The notes under the pieces: generated by a model
The model's input: only the letters and a program-made list of their open reading frames with translations
What the model was told of the DNA's origin: nothing
Databases searched by the model: none
Translations under genes and position numbers: made by a program
Part shown: positions 25,760-33,664 of the stretch, piece after piece
Position numbering within the stretch: position 1 is the first letter of the stretch
Layout of the letters: the number at the start of each line of letters is the position of its first letter
Assembly (NCBI GenBank): GCA_963803335.1
Contig: CAWDME010000003.1
Coordinates: 1-64,000, forward strand
Direction: 5' to 3'
Source: DASSUW01 sp963803335
GTDB lineage: Bacteria > Actinomycetota > Thermoleophilia > Solirubrobacterales > Solirubrobacteraceae
DNA: 64,000 bases

Positions 25760-26228
25760 GCGGATGGCTCAGCAGCATCGTCGCGCGGCCGGCGAGCGAC
25801 GTCATGTCGTGCGCGAGGCCGAGCTGGCGCATGATCGTGAGCTGGTCGAAGTAGACGCGCTCGCACACGAGCCGGTCGCCCTCGAAGATGAAGTGCGCGC
25901 TCATGCGGCAGCGGAACGCGCGGCCCGTCGGTGGCAACGCGCGCAGCGGCCCGAGGTGCGTCCCGAGCAGGTCGAACTCTACGATCACCGCGTCGTCGGC
26001 ATGGTGCAGCGCGACCAGCTCGTTGCGCTGGTCCGGGAACGCCCGCCGGCTTTCGGCGAAGTAGCCGCGCACGGCCGCTTCGCCGTCGTACACATCGCCG
26101 GTCGCGACGAGCTCGTACCGCGGGTGCTCGAACGTCGAGATGGTGGTGTCGAAGTCGTGGACGTTCTCCGACTCCATGTGCTCGCGCACGATGGCCTCAC
26201 GACGAGCGCGGACATCGGCGCTGGGCAT
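25686..26228 (-). CDS. SnoaL-like / NTF2 fold protein
   Basis: A 180-aa cytoplasmic protein with the cone-shaped SnoaL/NTF2 fold: HMESENVHDFDTTISTFEHPRYEL at the N-terminus, then GEAAVRGYFAESRRAFPD, FDLLGTHLGPLRALPPTGRAF and MSAHFIFEGDRLVCERVYFD. Related proteins are ester cyclases or unknown. The last 35 residues are Ala/Arg-rich and lie opposite the nadK 3' end. TAGGGT lies 6 nt before the ATG, a leaderless-type start. Confidence 0.75.
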   Translation of the reverse strand: MPSADVRARREAIVREHMESENVHDFDTTISTFEHPRYELVATGDVYDGEAAVRGYFAESRRAFPDQRNELVALHHADDAVIVEFDLLGTHLGPLRALPPTGRAFRCRMSAHFIFEGDRLVCERVYFDQLTIMRQLGLAHDMTSLAGRATMLLSHPLTIGRAMARRARAARPAGTAGRAG

Positions 26229-26244
26229 GCGGAGACCCTAGCCG

Positions 26245-26874
26245 CTAGATCCGTTCGATCTTCGCCAACCAGGCCGGCGCACCCTGCGCGTGGAACCGCG
26301 TCCGGATCCGGTCCGGGCTGACGGAGGCCACGCTCCAATCGCTGCTCTGTTCGAACGGTTCGCTCAGCTCTTCCCGGCTGACGGGATGCGGCCCCTGATC
26401 GGGTGCGGCGTCGCTGAAGCAGAGCATGTACAGGTGCCCGCCACGCCTCGTCACAGTCGCCAGGCTCGCCACGTAGTCGCGCCGCTCATCGCCGTCGAAG
26501 CTGTGGAACAGGCCGCAGTCGAGCACCGAGTCGAACGCGCGGTCGAGAGCGTCCAGGTGGAGCGCATCGGCAACGACGAACTCGGTGTCCAGGCCGCGGG
26601 CCGCGGCCTTCTCTCTGGCGATCGACAGGGCCGTTTCGGCCACATCGAGGCCCACGACGTGCAGCCCCAGCGCGGCGACGTGGAGGGCGTTGTCGCCGGT
26701 CCCGCATCCCGCATCGAGAACCGCGCCGGCGAATGCGCCCTGGCCCGCCAGGCGCACTATCGCGGGCTGCGGCTCGCCGATGTCCCAGGGCGCCGGGCCG
26801 TCGCGGTACGACGCGTCCCAGGGCTCGCCCGCTCGGCGCTCGTGGCTGGTGGGTGGCCGGGGCTCGCGCTTCAT
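26245..26874 (-). CDS. Class I SAM-dependent methyltransferase
   Basis: A 209-aa methyltransferase with WDASYRDGPAPWDIGEPQPAI before motif I, a pattern seen in thiopurine-methyltransferase-like actinobacterial proteins. Motif I is VLDAGCGTGDNALHVAALG, motif II is GLDVAETALSIARE, then LDCGLFHSFDGDERRDY and LYMLCFSD. The substrate is unknown. It follows the VOC gene with a 4-nt overlap, so they are coupled. Confidence 0.85.
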   Translation of the reverse strand: MKREPRPPTSHERRAGEPWDASYRDGPAPWDIGEPQPAIVRLAGQGAFAGAVLDAGCGTGDNALHVAALGLHVVGLDVAETALSIAREKAAARGLDTEFVVADALHLDALDRAFDSVLDCGLFHSFDGDERRDYVASLATVTRRGGHLYMLCFSDAAPDQGPHPVSREELSEPFEQSSDWSVASVSPDRIRTRFHAQGAPAWLAKIERI

Positions 26875-27215
26875 GCACCCGTGTCGGGCACGCCGCCGAA
26901 TGCCACTTCGTTGCCGTCGGGGTCGCGGTAGATCGCCTTGCGTACGCCGTTGGCGTACGTCTCCCAGTCGTCAGGCTCGAGCCCGCGGGAGGCGACTGCG
27001 GCCACGAAGGCGTCGAGTTCGTCGAGCATGGTCGTCACCACCGAGTTGCCCGCGTCGGGGTGTTCGACGATGTAGACCGACCGGTCGTCGGCCAGCGTCC
27101 ACACCGCCTCGGTGTCGTGGGGGAGGAACGATGGCTCGCCGAGCAGCTGCTCGTACCACGGCCGCGCCGCGTGGAAGTCCCGCACGCGCAGGCCCGCGAA
27201 GAGATGCAGCGCCAT
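26871..27215 (-). CDS. VOC (glyoxalase) family protein
   Basis: A 114-aa single vicinal-oxygen-chelate domain: HLFAGLRVRDFHAARPWYEQLLG, then SVYIVEHPDAGN, LEPDDWETYANGVRKAIYRDPDGNEVAFGG. The glyoxalase-type metal ligands are not all evident, so catalysis is uncertain. TAGACT lies 7 nt before the ATG. It is co-directional with GNAT upstream and methyltransferase downstream. Confidence 0.78.
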   Translation of the reverse strand: MALHLFAGLRVRDFHAARPWYEQLLGEPSFLPHDTEAVWTLADDRSVYIVEHPDAGNSVVTTMLDELDAFVAAVASRGLEPDDWETYANGVRKAIYRDPDGNEVAFGGVPDTGA

Positions 27216-27225
27216 CGCCGCGAGT

Positions 27226-27738
27226 CTAGGTCAGCTCGCCGGGCAGCAGCGAGAACATCACCGAGTCGCGGCGGCGGCCGTCCGGGTGCAGCAGGTGAGA
27301 GCGCAGCACGCCCTCGCGCTGGTAGCCGACCTTCTCCGCGACGCGCTGGGAGGCGCGGTTGTCCGGGTCGGTGATCAGCTCCATCCGCCCCACGCCGAGC
27401 GCGTCGAAGCCGTAGCGGGAGATCGTGCGCAGCGCGTCGGGGACGATGCCACGGCCGCGCTGCGAGCGCGCGCACCAGTAGCCGACGTGGCCGGTCCCGC
27501 CGTCGTTCACTCGCATGCCGATCGATCCGACGACGCGGTCGTCGAACACGATCGCGAACTGGTGCGGGCCGAGGCCCATCTCGTCATTGATGAACGCGCG
27601 CGCGTCCTCGCGCGTGTACGGACGCGGGATCACCGGGATCCAGTGCAGGATGTCCGGATCCTCGATCTCGGCGAGGATCGCCGGGATGTCGTCCTCGCTC
27701 CATGGCCGCAGGATCACGCGTTCACCGCGTAGCGTCAT
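27226..27738 (-). CDS. GNAT family N-acetyltransferase (RimJ/RimL-like)
   Basis: A 170-aa acetyltransferase with MTLRGERVILRPWSEDD at the start and the acetyl-CoA pyrophosphate loop RSQRGRGIVPDAL; the C-terminal block VGRMELITDPDNRASQRVAEKVGY is typical of the RimJ/RimL group. The acceptor (protein N-terminus or small molecule) is unknown. The ATG at 27738 lies 7 bp from the divergent iminopeptidase start; an in-frame ATG at 27747 would overlap it. Confidence 0.85.
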   Translation of the reverse strand: MTLRGERVILRPWSEDDIPAILAEIEDPDILHWIPVIPRPYTREDARAFINDEMGLGPHQFAIVFDDRVVGSIGMRVNDGGTGHVGYWCARSQRGRGIVPDALRTISRYGFDALGVGRMELITDPDNRASQRVAEKVGYQREGVLRSHLLHPDGRRRDSVMFSLLPGELT

Positions 27739-27745
27739 GGGTTCC

Positions 27746-28621
27746 ATGATGGCGACACCGGACGGCCACGAGATCTTCTGGGAGGTACGGGGGAACCCGC
27801 AGGGCAAGCCGGCCGTGGTGCTGCACGGCGGGCCGGGGTCCGGATGCGCGCCGTGGTGGGCGGACTTCTTCGACCTCGACCGCTACCGGGTCGCCATGTT
27901 CGACCAGCGCGGCTGCGGGCGCAGCCGCCCGCACACGCTCATCAACAACACCACCCAGCACCTGATCGCCGACATCGAGCGGCTGCGCGAGCAGCTCGAC
28001 ATCGAGCGCTGGCTGGTGCTCGGCGGCTCGTGGGGGACGTGCCTCGGCCTGGCGTACGCGCAGGCGCATCCCGAACGCGTAAGCGAGCTGGTGCTCTTCC
28101 TGGTGGGGACCGGCACGCGCCGCGAGGTCGAGTGGCTGACGCGTGACGCCGGCCGCTTCTTCCCGGCCGAATGGGCGCGCTTCCGCGACGGCGTGCCGGA
28201 AGCCGAGCGCGACGGCCGCCTCGTCGACGCCTACGCCCGCCGGCTCAACGACCCCGATCCGGCCGTGCACGAGAAGGCCGCACGCGACTGGTGCGCGTGG
28301 GAGGACACCCACGCGGGCGGCGGGCACGACCCGCGCTTCGACGACCCGGCCTTCCGCCTCACCTTCGCCCGGCTCGTCACGCACTACTGGCGCCACGCGT
28401 GCTTCCTCGAGGACGGGCAGCTGCTGCGCAACCTCGACCGGCTCGCCGGCATCCCCGGCGTCCTCATCCACGGCCTGAACGACCTCAGCTCGCCACCCGA
28501 CGTCGCCTGGACGATCGCGCAGACGTGGGGCGAGCTGGAGCTGGTGCCCGGCGAGGGCCATGGCGGCGGCCGGATCAGCGAGCGCGTCGCCGCCGCGATC
28601 GATAGGTTCGCGCGCCGATGA
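27746..28621 (+). CDS. Prolyl aminopeptidase-like alpha/beta hydrolase
   Basis: A 291-aa S33-family hydrolase. LHGGPGSGCAPWWADFFDL and FDQRGCGRSRPH are hallmark blocks of proline iminopeptidases. The nucleophile elbow is LGGSWGTCLGLAYA; Asp is probably in GLNDLSSPPD and His in PGEGHGGG. It is shorter than the classical about 315-aa enzyme, and the usual GRYD around Asp is changed to GLND, so substrate choice may differ. The ATG at 27749 is an equally good start. Its stop overlaps the next gene's start by 4 nt. Confidence 0.8.
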   Translation: MMATPDGHEIFWEVRGNPQGKPAVVLHGGPGSGCAPWWADFFDLDRYRVAMFDQRGCGRSRPHTLINNTTQHLIADIERLREQLDIERWLVLGGSWGTCLGLAYAQAHPERVSELVLFLVGTGTRREVEWLTRDAGRFFPAEWARFRDGVPEAERDGRLVDAYARRLNDPDPAVHEKAARDWCAWEDTHAGGGHDPRFDDPAFRLTFARLVTHYWRHACFLEDGQLLRNLDRLAGIPGVLIHGLNDLSSPPDVAWTIAQTWGELELVPGEGHGGGRISERVAAAIDRFARR

Positions 28622-29178
28622 GCGACGTGATCGTGTTCCACCACGCCCAGGGCCTGACCGATGGCGTGAAGGCCTTCGCCGACGAGCTGCGCGCCGCCGG
28701 CCACACCGTCCACACGCCCGATCTCCACGAGGGCAGGACATTCGCCACGCTCCCCGAGGCGATGAGCTACGTCCAGGAGACCGGGTTCGACACGATCATC
28801 GGGCGCGGGGTCACAGCCGCCGAATCGCTGCCGAGCGAGGTCGCCTACGTGGGCTTCTCGCTCGGCGTGCTGCCGGCGCAGTACCTGGCCCAGACGAAGC
28901 CGGGAGCGAAGGGCGCCGTGTTCGTCTACTCGTTCGTGCCGCCGTCCGAGCTCGGCAGCGAGTGGCCGGCGGACGTGCCGCTGCAGATCCACATGATGGA
29001 CTCCGACCCCGAGGTCCTGCCGCCCAATGGCGACCTCGAAGCCGCGCAGGCGATGGAGGGCGCCGAGCTGTTCCTCTACCCCGGCCACCGGCACCTGTTC
29101 GCCGACAGCAGCCTGCCCGACTACGACGAAGCCGCCGCCACCCAGCTGACCCAGCGCGTGCTGGCGTTCCTGGGCTAG
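28618..29178 (+). CDS. Dienelactone hydrolase family protein
   Basis: A small alpha/beta hydrolase of 186 aa. FHHAQGLTDGVKAFADELRAAG and VHTPDLHEGRTF fit the DLH fold. The elbow is VGFSLGVLPAQY (Ser; classical DLH has Cys), Asp in HMMDSDPEV and His in YPGHRHLFAD. The true substrate is unknown. TAGGTT lies 9 nt before the ATG, and the start overlaps the upstream hydrolase stop. Confidence 0.82.
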   Translation: MSDVIVFHHAQGLTDGVKAFADELRAAGHTVHTPDLHEGRTFATLPEAMSYVQETGFDTIIGRGVTAAESLPSEVAYVGFSLGVLPAQYLAQTKPGAKGAVFVYSFVPPSELGSEWPADVPLQIHMMDSDPEVLPPNGDLEAAQAMEGAELFLYPGHRHLFADSSLPDYDEAAATQLTQRVLAFLG

Positions 29179-29183
29179 CTCGC

Positions 29184-30209
29184 TCAGACGCCTCTCGTAC
29201 TCGCCCGGACGATCAGCTCGGGCGGCACGGTCTCGCGCCGCGGCTGGCGCACCCCGCTCTCGATCTGCTCGAGCAGCAGCAGGAGGCTGCGCCGGCCCAT
29301 CTCGTTGAAGTTCTGCCGCACCGTGGTCAGCGGCGGCGTGAAGTACTCGGCCTCCGGGATGTCGTCGAAGCCGACGACGCTGATGTCGCCGGGGATCCGG
29401 CGGCCCGCCTCGTGCAGGGCGCGCAGCACCCCAAGGGCCATCTGGTCGTTGGCGACGAAGACGGCCGTCACCTCGGGGTTGGCGGCCAGCTCGCGGCCCA
29501 GCTCGTGGCCGGACCGCGCGCTCCAGTCGCCGATCAGCACCGGCGGCGCGACCGCGCCGGCGGCGTGGAGCGTGCTGCGCCAGCCGTTCACGCGGTCCTG
29601 TGCCTCGAGCCAGTCCGCGGGGCCGGACACGTGCCAGACCGTGCGATGGCCGAGCTCGAGCAGGTGGGCGGTGGCGAGCTCCGCGCCGGCGACCTGGTCG
29701 ACCCCGACAAGCGGCACCGAGTCATCCGGCCCGGCCTCCGCCGCCACCACGGGCACGTCCTCGGGCAGGTGCAGGAGGGCCTGCGTAGCCGAGTCCTGCG
29801 GCGCGATCACGAGGATCCCGTCGACGCCCTGGTCGCGCAGCCGCTCGACGGCGCTGACGACCGACGAACGCGTCAGCGAACGCAGGCTGACGATGCTCAC
29901 GAAGTAGTCCGCCTCGTGGGCCGCCCGCTCGATCCCGAACAGCGTCGACGCCGGGCCGTAGAGCGTCGTGTCGAAGCTCACGACGCCGAGCGTGCGCGAG
30001 CGGCCGGTGACCAGCGCTCGCGCGACCGAGTTGGGGCGGTACTCGAGCTTGCGCATCGCGTCTTGCACGCGCTCGCGCGTGTCGGCGCGCACGTGCGGGC
30101 TGTCGTTGATGACCCGCGAGACCGTCTGCAGCGACACCCCGGCCAGCTTCGCCACGTCGGCCATCACGGCCGCACGTGGGCGTTGGCGCTTGTTCGCGAG
30201 TGAGGTCAT
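29184..30209 (-). CDS. LacI family transcriptional regulator
   Basis: A 341-aa repressor. The N-terminal helix-turn-helix is MADVAKLAGVSLQTVSRVINDS with hinge helix EYRPNSVARALVTGRS. A type I periplasmic-binding fold follows (TLGVVSFDT, DGILVIAPQ, VPLVGVDQVAGAELATAHLL, GFDDIPEAEYFTPPLTTVRQN). It is divergent from a GH127 gene and probably represses it in the absence of an arabinose-type sugar; the effector is inferred only from that neighbour. The convergent hydrolase gene ends 5 bp from its stop. Confidence 0.92.
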   Translation of the reverse strand: MTSLANKRQRPRAAVMADVAKLAGVSLQTVSRVINDSPHVRADTRERVQDAMRKLEYRPNSVARALVTGRSRTLGVVSFDTTLYGPASTLFGIERAAHEADYFVSIVSLRSLTRSSVVSAVERLRDQGVDGILVIAPQDSATQALLHLPEDVPVVAAEAGPDDSVPLVGVDQVAGAELATAHLLELGHRTVWHVSGPADWLEAQDRVNGWRSTLHAAGAVAPPVLIGDWSARSGHELGRELAANPEVTAVFVANDQMALGVLRALHEAGRRIPGDISVVGFDDIPEAEYFTPPLTTVRQNFNEMGRRSLLLLLEQIESGVRQPRRETVPPELIVRASTRGV

Positions 30210-30272
30210 CGCTTCGGCGACATCGTCGCACCATCGTCGGAGCCAGCACTCAGCACGGCGCGGCGCCGCTGG

Positions 30273-30286
30273 TGCTAGCGCTCACA
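30273..30286. promoter_or_regulatory. Candidate LacI-family operator in the lacI/GH127 spacer
   Basis: The 14-mer TGCTAGCGCTCACA has one exact lac-type half site (GCTCACA) and a left half differing at two positions from the symmetric form, so 12 of 14 bases match the idealised palindrome. A second weaker site with TGAACGCTAACA lies at 30331-30342 and overlaps the GH127 -10. Confidence 0.4.
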
Positions 30287-30315
30287 GAGATGCGGGCTGA
30301 GCCGAGGTTGGCGCG

Positions 30316-30343
30316 TTGCCGTGCTGTCCGTGAACGCTAACAT
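30316..30343 (+). promoter_or_regulatory. Promoter of the GH127 gene
   Basis: TTGCCG (30316-30321) and TAACAT (30338-30343) are separated by 16 bp. Transcription would start near 30350, giving a short leader that contains the strong ribosome site GGAGGAGG before the GTG at 30390. The rest of the 30210-30389 spacer holds the candidate operators. Confidence 0.5.
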
Positions 30344-30389
30344 CGCTCCGCAGTTGCGCCGTGGACGGGACGTCTGGAGGAGGTTCGCC

Positions 30390-32192
30390 GTGGCTGATCA
30401 ATCCGGCCGGCCGGTCGTCCCCGGCAGCGGCGTGCTGCAGCCGCTGGGCATCGGTGACGTGCGGTTGCGCGGCGGGTTCTGGGGCGACCGCCAGCAGCTC
30501 AACGCCAGCACGCTGCTGCCCCACTGCTACCGGTGGGAGGACCGGCTCGGCTGGATCGAGAACTTCCGCGACCCGCACACCGAGCGCGGGCGCGAGTTCG
30601 CCGACTCCGACGTCTACAAGATGGTCGAGGGGATGGCGTGGGAGGTCGGGCGCAGCGGGGCCGGGCGGCTCGAGCGGCTGATCGGCGAGATCGCCGACGC
30701 CGCGGCCGGCGCGCAGGAGGAGGACGGCTACCTCAACACGCGCTTCGGGCACCGCGGGCGCGAGCACCGCTACACCGACCTCGAGTGGAGCCACGAGCTC
30801 TACTGCTACGGCCACATGATCCAGGCGGCGGTGGCGCGTCTGCGCACCCACGGCGAGGACCGGCTGACCGAGATCGCGCGGCGCGCCGCGGATCACGTCT
30901 GCGCCACGTTCGGCGCGGGCGGCAATCAGGGCGTGTGCGGCCACCCGGAGATCGAGATGGCGCTCGTCGAGCTCTACCGCGCGACCGCCGAGGAGCGCTA
31001 CCTCGAGCAGGCGCGGCTGTTCGTCGAGCGCCGCGGCCGGCCCGCGCTGGCCGACATCCCGCACGGCCGCACGTACTTCCAGGACGACATGCCGATCCGG
31101 CAGGCGGAAGCCTTCCGCGGCCACGCCGTGCGGGCGCTGTACCTGGCGTGCGCGGCGGTCGACCTCGCGGTCGAGACGGGTGACCGCGCGCTGCTCTCCG
31201 CGATCGAGCGACAGTGGGAGCGGACGATCGAGCGGCGCACGTACCTCACGGGCGGGATGGGCTCGCGCCACAGCGACGAGTCGTTCGGCGAGGACTACGA
31301 GCTGCCGCCCGACCGGGCCTACTCGGAGACGTGCGCGGGCGTCGCCTCGGTCATGCTCGCCTGGCGGCTGCTGCTGGCAACCGGCGACGTCCGCTACGCC
31401 GACCAGATCGAGCGCACGCTGTTCAACGTGGTCGCGACGTCGCCGGCGCTCGACGGCAGCGGGTTCTTCTACGCCAACCCGCTGCACCAGCGCATGCCGG
31501 GCGAGCCGCCCGACCCGGACGCCGAGAACATGCGCGCCGCGTCGAGCCTGCGGGCGCCGTGGTTCCACGTCTCCTGCTGCCCCACCAACGTCGCGCGCAC
31601 GTTCGCGAGCCTGGGGGCGTATGTCGCGACGACCGACGCAGACGGGGTGCAGATCCATCAGCTCGCCGCGTGCACGATCGAGGCGGGCGGCCTCGGGCTC
31701 GAGGTCCAGACCGGCTATCCCTGGTCGGGTGAGGTGACGGTGCGCGTCACGCACAGCGACGGTGGGCGCCGTCGCGTCAGCCTGCGCGTGCCGGCGTGGG
31801 CCGGCGAGGCGGTGCTCGTGGACCGCGGCCACCGCCGGCCGGTGCCGGCCGGGTACGCGACCGTCGACGCCGAATGGCGGAGCGGCGACGAGCTGCAGCT
31901 CGAGCTGCCGATGCGGCCACGCTGGACGCGGCCGGACCCGCACGTGGACGCCATCCGCGGCTGCGTGGCCGTCGAGCGCGGGCCGCTCGTCTACTGCCTC
32001 GAGTCGACCGACAACGAGGCCGATCTGTTGGACGTGCGTGCCGATCCGTCCGACGGGCTCGCGGACGCCGGCACGTCGCGAGAGCTCGCCCGGTCCGTCG
32101 TGGTGGTGGCGGCGGGGCTCACCTTCATCCCCTACCACACGTGGGGAAACCGAGGCCTGGCGACGATGCGCGTCTGGGTGCCCGTGGTCTAA
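30390..32192 (+). CDS. GH127 family beta-L-arabinofuranosidase-like glycoside hydrolase
   Basis: A 600-aa (alpha/alpha)6-barrel enzyme. DVRLRGGFWGDRQQLNASTL opens the family domain; DVYKMVEGMAWEVGR and YSETCAGVASVMLAWRLL follow. The cysteine-dependent active site is WFHVSCCPTNVARTFASL; in characterised members Glu plus three Cys hold zinc and one Cys is the nucleophile, and SETC and CC supply matching residues. There is no signal peptide, so it works on imported sugars. The GTG is chosen for its GGAGGAGG ribosome site 7 nt upstream. Divergent from the LacI regulator. Its stop (TAA) overlaps the converging SRPBCC stop in CTAA. Confidence 0.88.
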   Translation: MADQSGRPVVPGSGVLQPLGIGDVRLRGGFWGDRQQLNASTLLPHCYRWEDRLGWIENFRDPHTERGREFADSDVYKMVEGMAWEVGRSGAGRLERLIGEIADAAAGAQEEDGYLNTRFGHRGREHRYTDLEWSHELYCYGHMIQAAVARLRTHGEDRLTEIARRAADHVCATFGAGGNQGVCGHPEIEMALVELYRATAEERYLEQARLFVERRGRPALADIPHGRTYFQDDMPIRQAEAFRGHAVRALYLACAAVDLAVETGDRALLSAIERQWERTIERRTYLTGGMGSRHSDESFGEDYELPPDRAYSETCAGVASVMLAWRLLLATGDVRYADQIERTLFNVVATSPALDGSGFFYANPLHQRMPGEPPDPDAENMRAASSLRAPWFHVSCCPTNVARTFASLGAYVATTDADGVQIHQLAACTIEAGGLGLEVQTGYPWSGEVTVRVTHSDGGRRRVSLRVPAWAGEAVLVDRGHRRPVPAGYATVDAEWRSGDELQLELPMRPRWTRPDPHVDAIRGCVAVERGPLVYCLESTDNEADLLDVRADPSDGLADAGTSRELARSVVVVAAGLTFIPYHTWGNRGLATMRVWVPVV

Positions 32193-32614
32193 GCCTCGAG
32201 GAGCTGGCGCAGCGTCGCGAAGTTGGCGTCGACCCCCCGCTTGACCGCCCGCGCGGCGAGTGGCCCGAGCATGGTCGCCGCGCCGCCCAGTTCGACGGTC
32301 GCGTCGAGCTGCACGACGGTCCCGTCGCCGTCGCGCGTGAACCGGTAGCGGTAGAGAAACGGCGTCGGCCCGGACGTCGTGCGGATGTCGAACGCGTTCG
32401 GCTCGTCGCGCGCGAGCACTTCGAGACCGTTCTCGGCCGGGCCGCTCGGCAGGTCGCGCTCCATCGCGTAGGTCGAGCCGACGTCGCCGTGGCCGGCGAT
32501 CGCGCGCACCCTCTGCACCGCCGAGTTCCAGCGGGGATAGGCGAGCGGATCCGTGGCGAACGCGAAGACGTCCTCGATCGGCCGCGCGATGCGGACGCTC
32601 GTCGTGAAGTTCAT
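32189..32614 (-). CDS. SRPBCC (START-like) family protein
   Basis: A 141-aa ligand-binding helix-grip protein: TTSVRIARPIEDVFAFATDP, then YPRWNSAVQRVRAI and the long C-terminal helix LAARAVKRGVDANFATLRQLL. Such proteins bind hydrophobic ligands or act as cyclases; none can be named here. It is coupled to the upstream TetR gene by a 4-nt overlap and is the likely co-regulated partner. Confidence 0.82.
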   Translation of the reverse strand: MNFTTSVRIARPIEDVFAFATDPLAYPRWNSAVQRVRAIAGHGDVGSTYAMERDLPSGPAENGLEVLARDEPNAFDIRTTSGPTPFLYRYRFTRDGDGTVVQLDATVELGGAATMLGPLAARAVKRGVDANFATLRQLLEA

Positions 32615-33204
32615 CGCTCGGCCCCGAACCCGCGCACGATGAGGTCAGCGACGCCCTCGGCAAGCTGCTCGTCGATCGGGCCGCCGGTGACGAGCAATCG
32701 GTAGAAGAGCGGTCCGCCGAGTACGTCGAGCGCGAGCTCGAAATCGAGCTCGCGCTGGAGGTCGCCGCGGTCGACCCCGCGCTGCAACACGGCGCGCAGC
32801 GCAGCGCGCCGGCGCACGAGGAACGTGTCGCGCACGGCGGCCGCGAGCGCATCGTCGCGGCTCATCGCGTCGAGCAGGCTGGGCATCACGGCGGCCTCGC
32901 GCGAGCCGGCGTAAACCGCGACGGCACCGCCCATCAGCGCAAGGAGATCGCTCCGGGTCGACCCGGTGTCGGGCACCGCGATGTCGCTGACGAGTGCCGC
33001 CACCGCGTCGACGACGAGCTCCTGCTTGGAGCGCCAGCGGCGGTACATCGTGGCCTTGCTGATGCCGGCGCGTTGGGCGACGGCGTCGGTCGTCAGGCCG
33101 GCGATGCCGTACTCGGCGATCAGGTCGAGCGTCGCCTCGATCGCCGCGGCACGAGGCCGCGCCTCGACGGGCCGGCCGCGCTGGGGTGTAGGCGTCGACT
33201 GCAC
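32611..33204 (-). CDS. TetR family transcriptional regulator
   Basis: A 197-aa repressor with N-terminal HTH (TLDLIAEYGIAGLTTDAVAQ and RAGISKATMYRRWRSKQELV) and a TetR_C-type C-terminal ligand domain. The GTG at 33204 lies 8 nt downstream of TACCGT, with a perfect TTGACA 16 bp further upstream, so the mRNA should be leaderless. A perfect 10-bp palindrome overlaps that -10, implying autoregulation of the tetR-SRPBCC pair. Confidence 0.9.
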   Translation of the reverse strand: MQSTPTPQRGRPVEARPRAAAIEATLDLIAEYGIAGLTTDAVAQRAGISKATMYRRWRSKQELVVDAVAALVSDIAVPDTGSTRSDLLALMGGAVAVYAGSREAAVMPSLLDAMSRDDALAAAVRDTFLVRRRAALRAVLQRGVDRGDLQRELDFELALDVLGGPLFYRLLVTGGPIDEQLAEGVADLIVRGFGAER

Positions 33205-33212
33205 AGTACAAA

Positions 33213-33240
33213 ACGGTACCGTACAGTTTTATAATGTCAA
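33213..33240 (-). promoter_or_regulatory. Promoter with embedded palindromic operator of the tetR-SRPBCC unit
   Basis: On the minus strand TTGACA (33240-33235) and TACCGT (33218-33213) have a 16-bp spacer; the GTG start follows 8 nt later. The perfect palindrome ACGGTACCGT (33213-33222) covers the -10. GTAC recurs three times within 33206-33225, so the full operator may be longer. Confidence 0.7.
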
Positions 33241-33605
33241 GAGCGCACGATCTGCTGCACCGCCCAGCCGTTGCCGTCGGGGTCCTGGAAGAACACGAAG
33301 CGGCCCCACGGGAAGTCCTGCACGTCGCTGACCGCGACGCCGCGCGAGGCGAGGTCGGCGTGGGCCGCGTCGGCATCGTCGACCACGAGCTGAAGGCCCT
33401 TCACGGAGCCGGGCTCGGCGTCGCTGACGCCCCTCCCGATCGCGATCGAGCACGCCGATCCGGGCGGCGTGAGCTGGACAAAGCGGATGTCCTCGCTGAC
33501 CGTGTGGTCGTGGTCGGCGTTGAAGCCCGCCTGGTCGACGTAGAACGCCTTGGCACGATCGACGTCGGAGACGGGCACGGCGATCAACTCGAGCCGGTAG
33601 TCCAT
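33237..33605 (-). CDS. VOC (glyoxalase) family protein
   Basis: A 122-aa single-domain VOC protein: LELIAVPVSDVDRAKAFYVDQ, then GFNADHDHTVSEDIRFVQLTPPGSACSIAIGRG and GRFVFFQDPDGNGWAVQQ. It resembles bleomycin-resistance/glyoxalase-like actinobacterial proteins; no substrate can be assigned. Its stop codon overlaps the -35 of the tetR promoter on the same strand. Confidence 0.82.
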   Translation of the reverse strand: MDYRLELIAVPVSDVDRAKAFYVDQAGFNADHDHTVSEDIRFVQLTPPGSACSIAIGRGVSDAEPGSVKGLQLVVDDADAAHADLASRGVAVSDVQDFPWGRFVFFQDPDGNGWAVQQIVRS

Positions 33606-33664
33606 GCGTGCCGCCTTTCTCGGGGTGAACGCGGGAAGGTATCTGGGTAGGCAGACTCCCTGCC

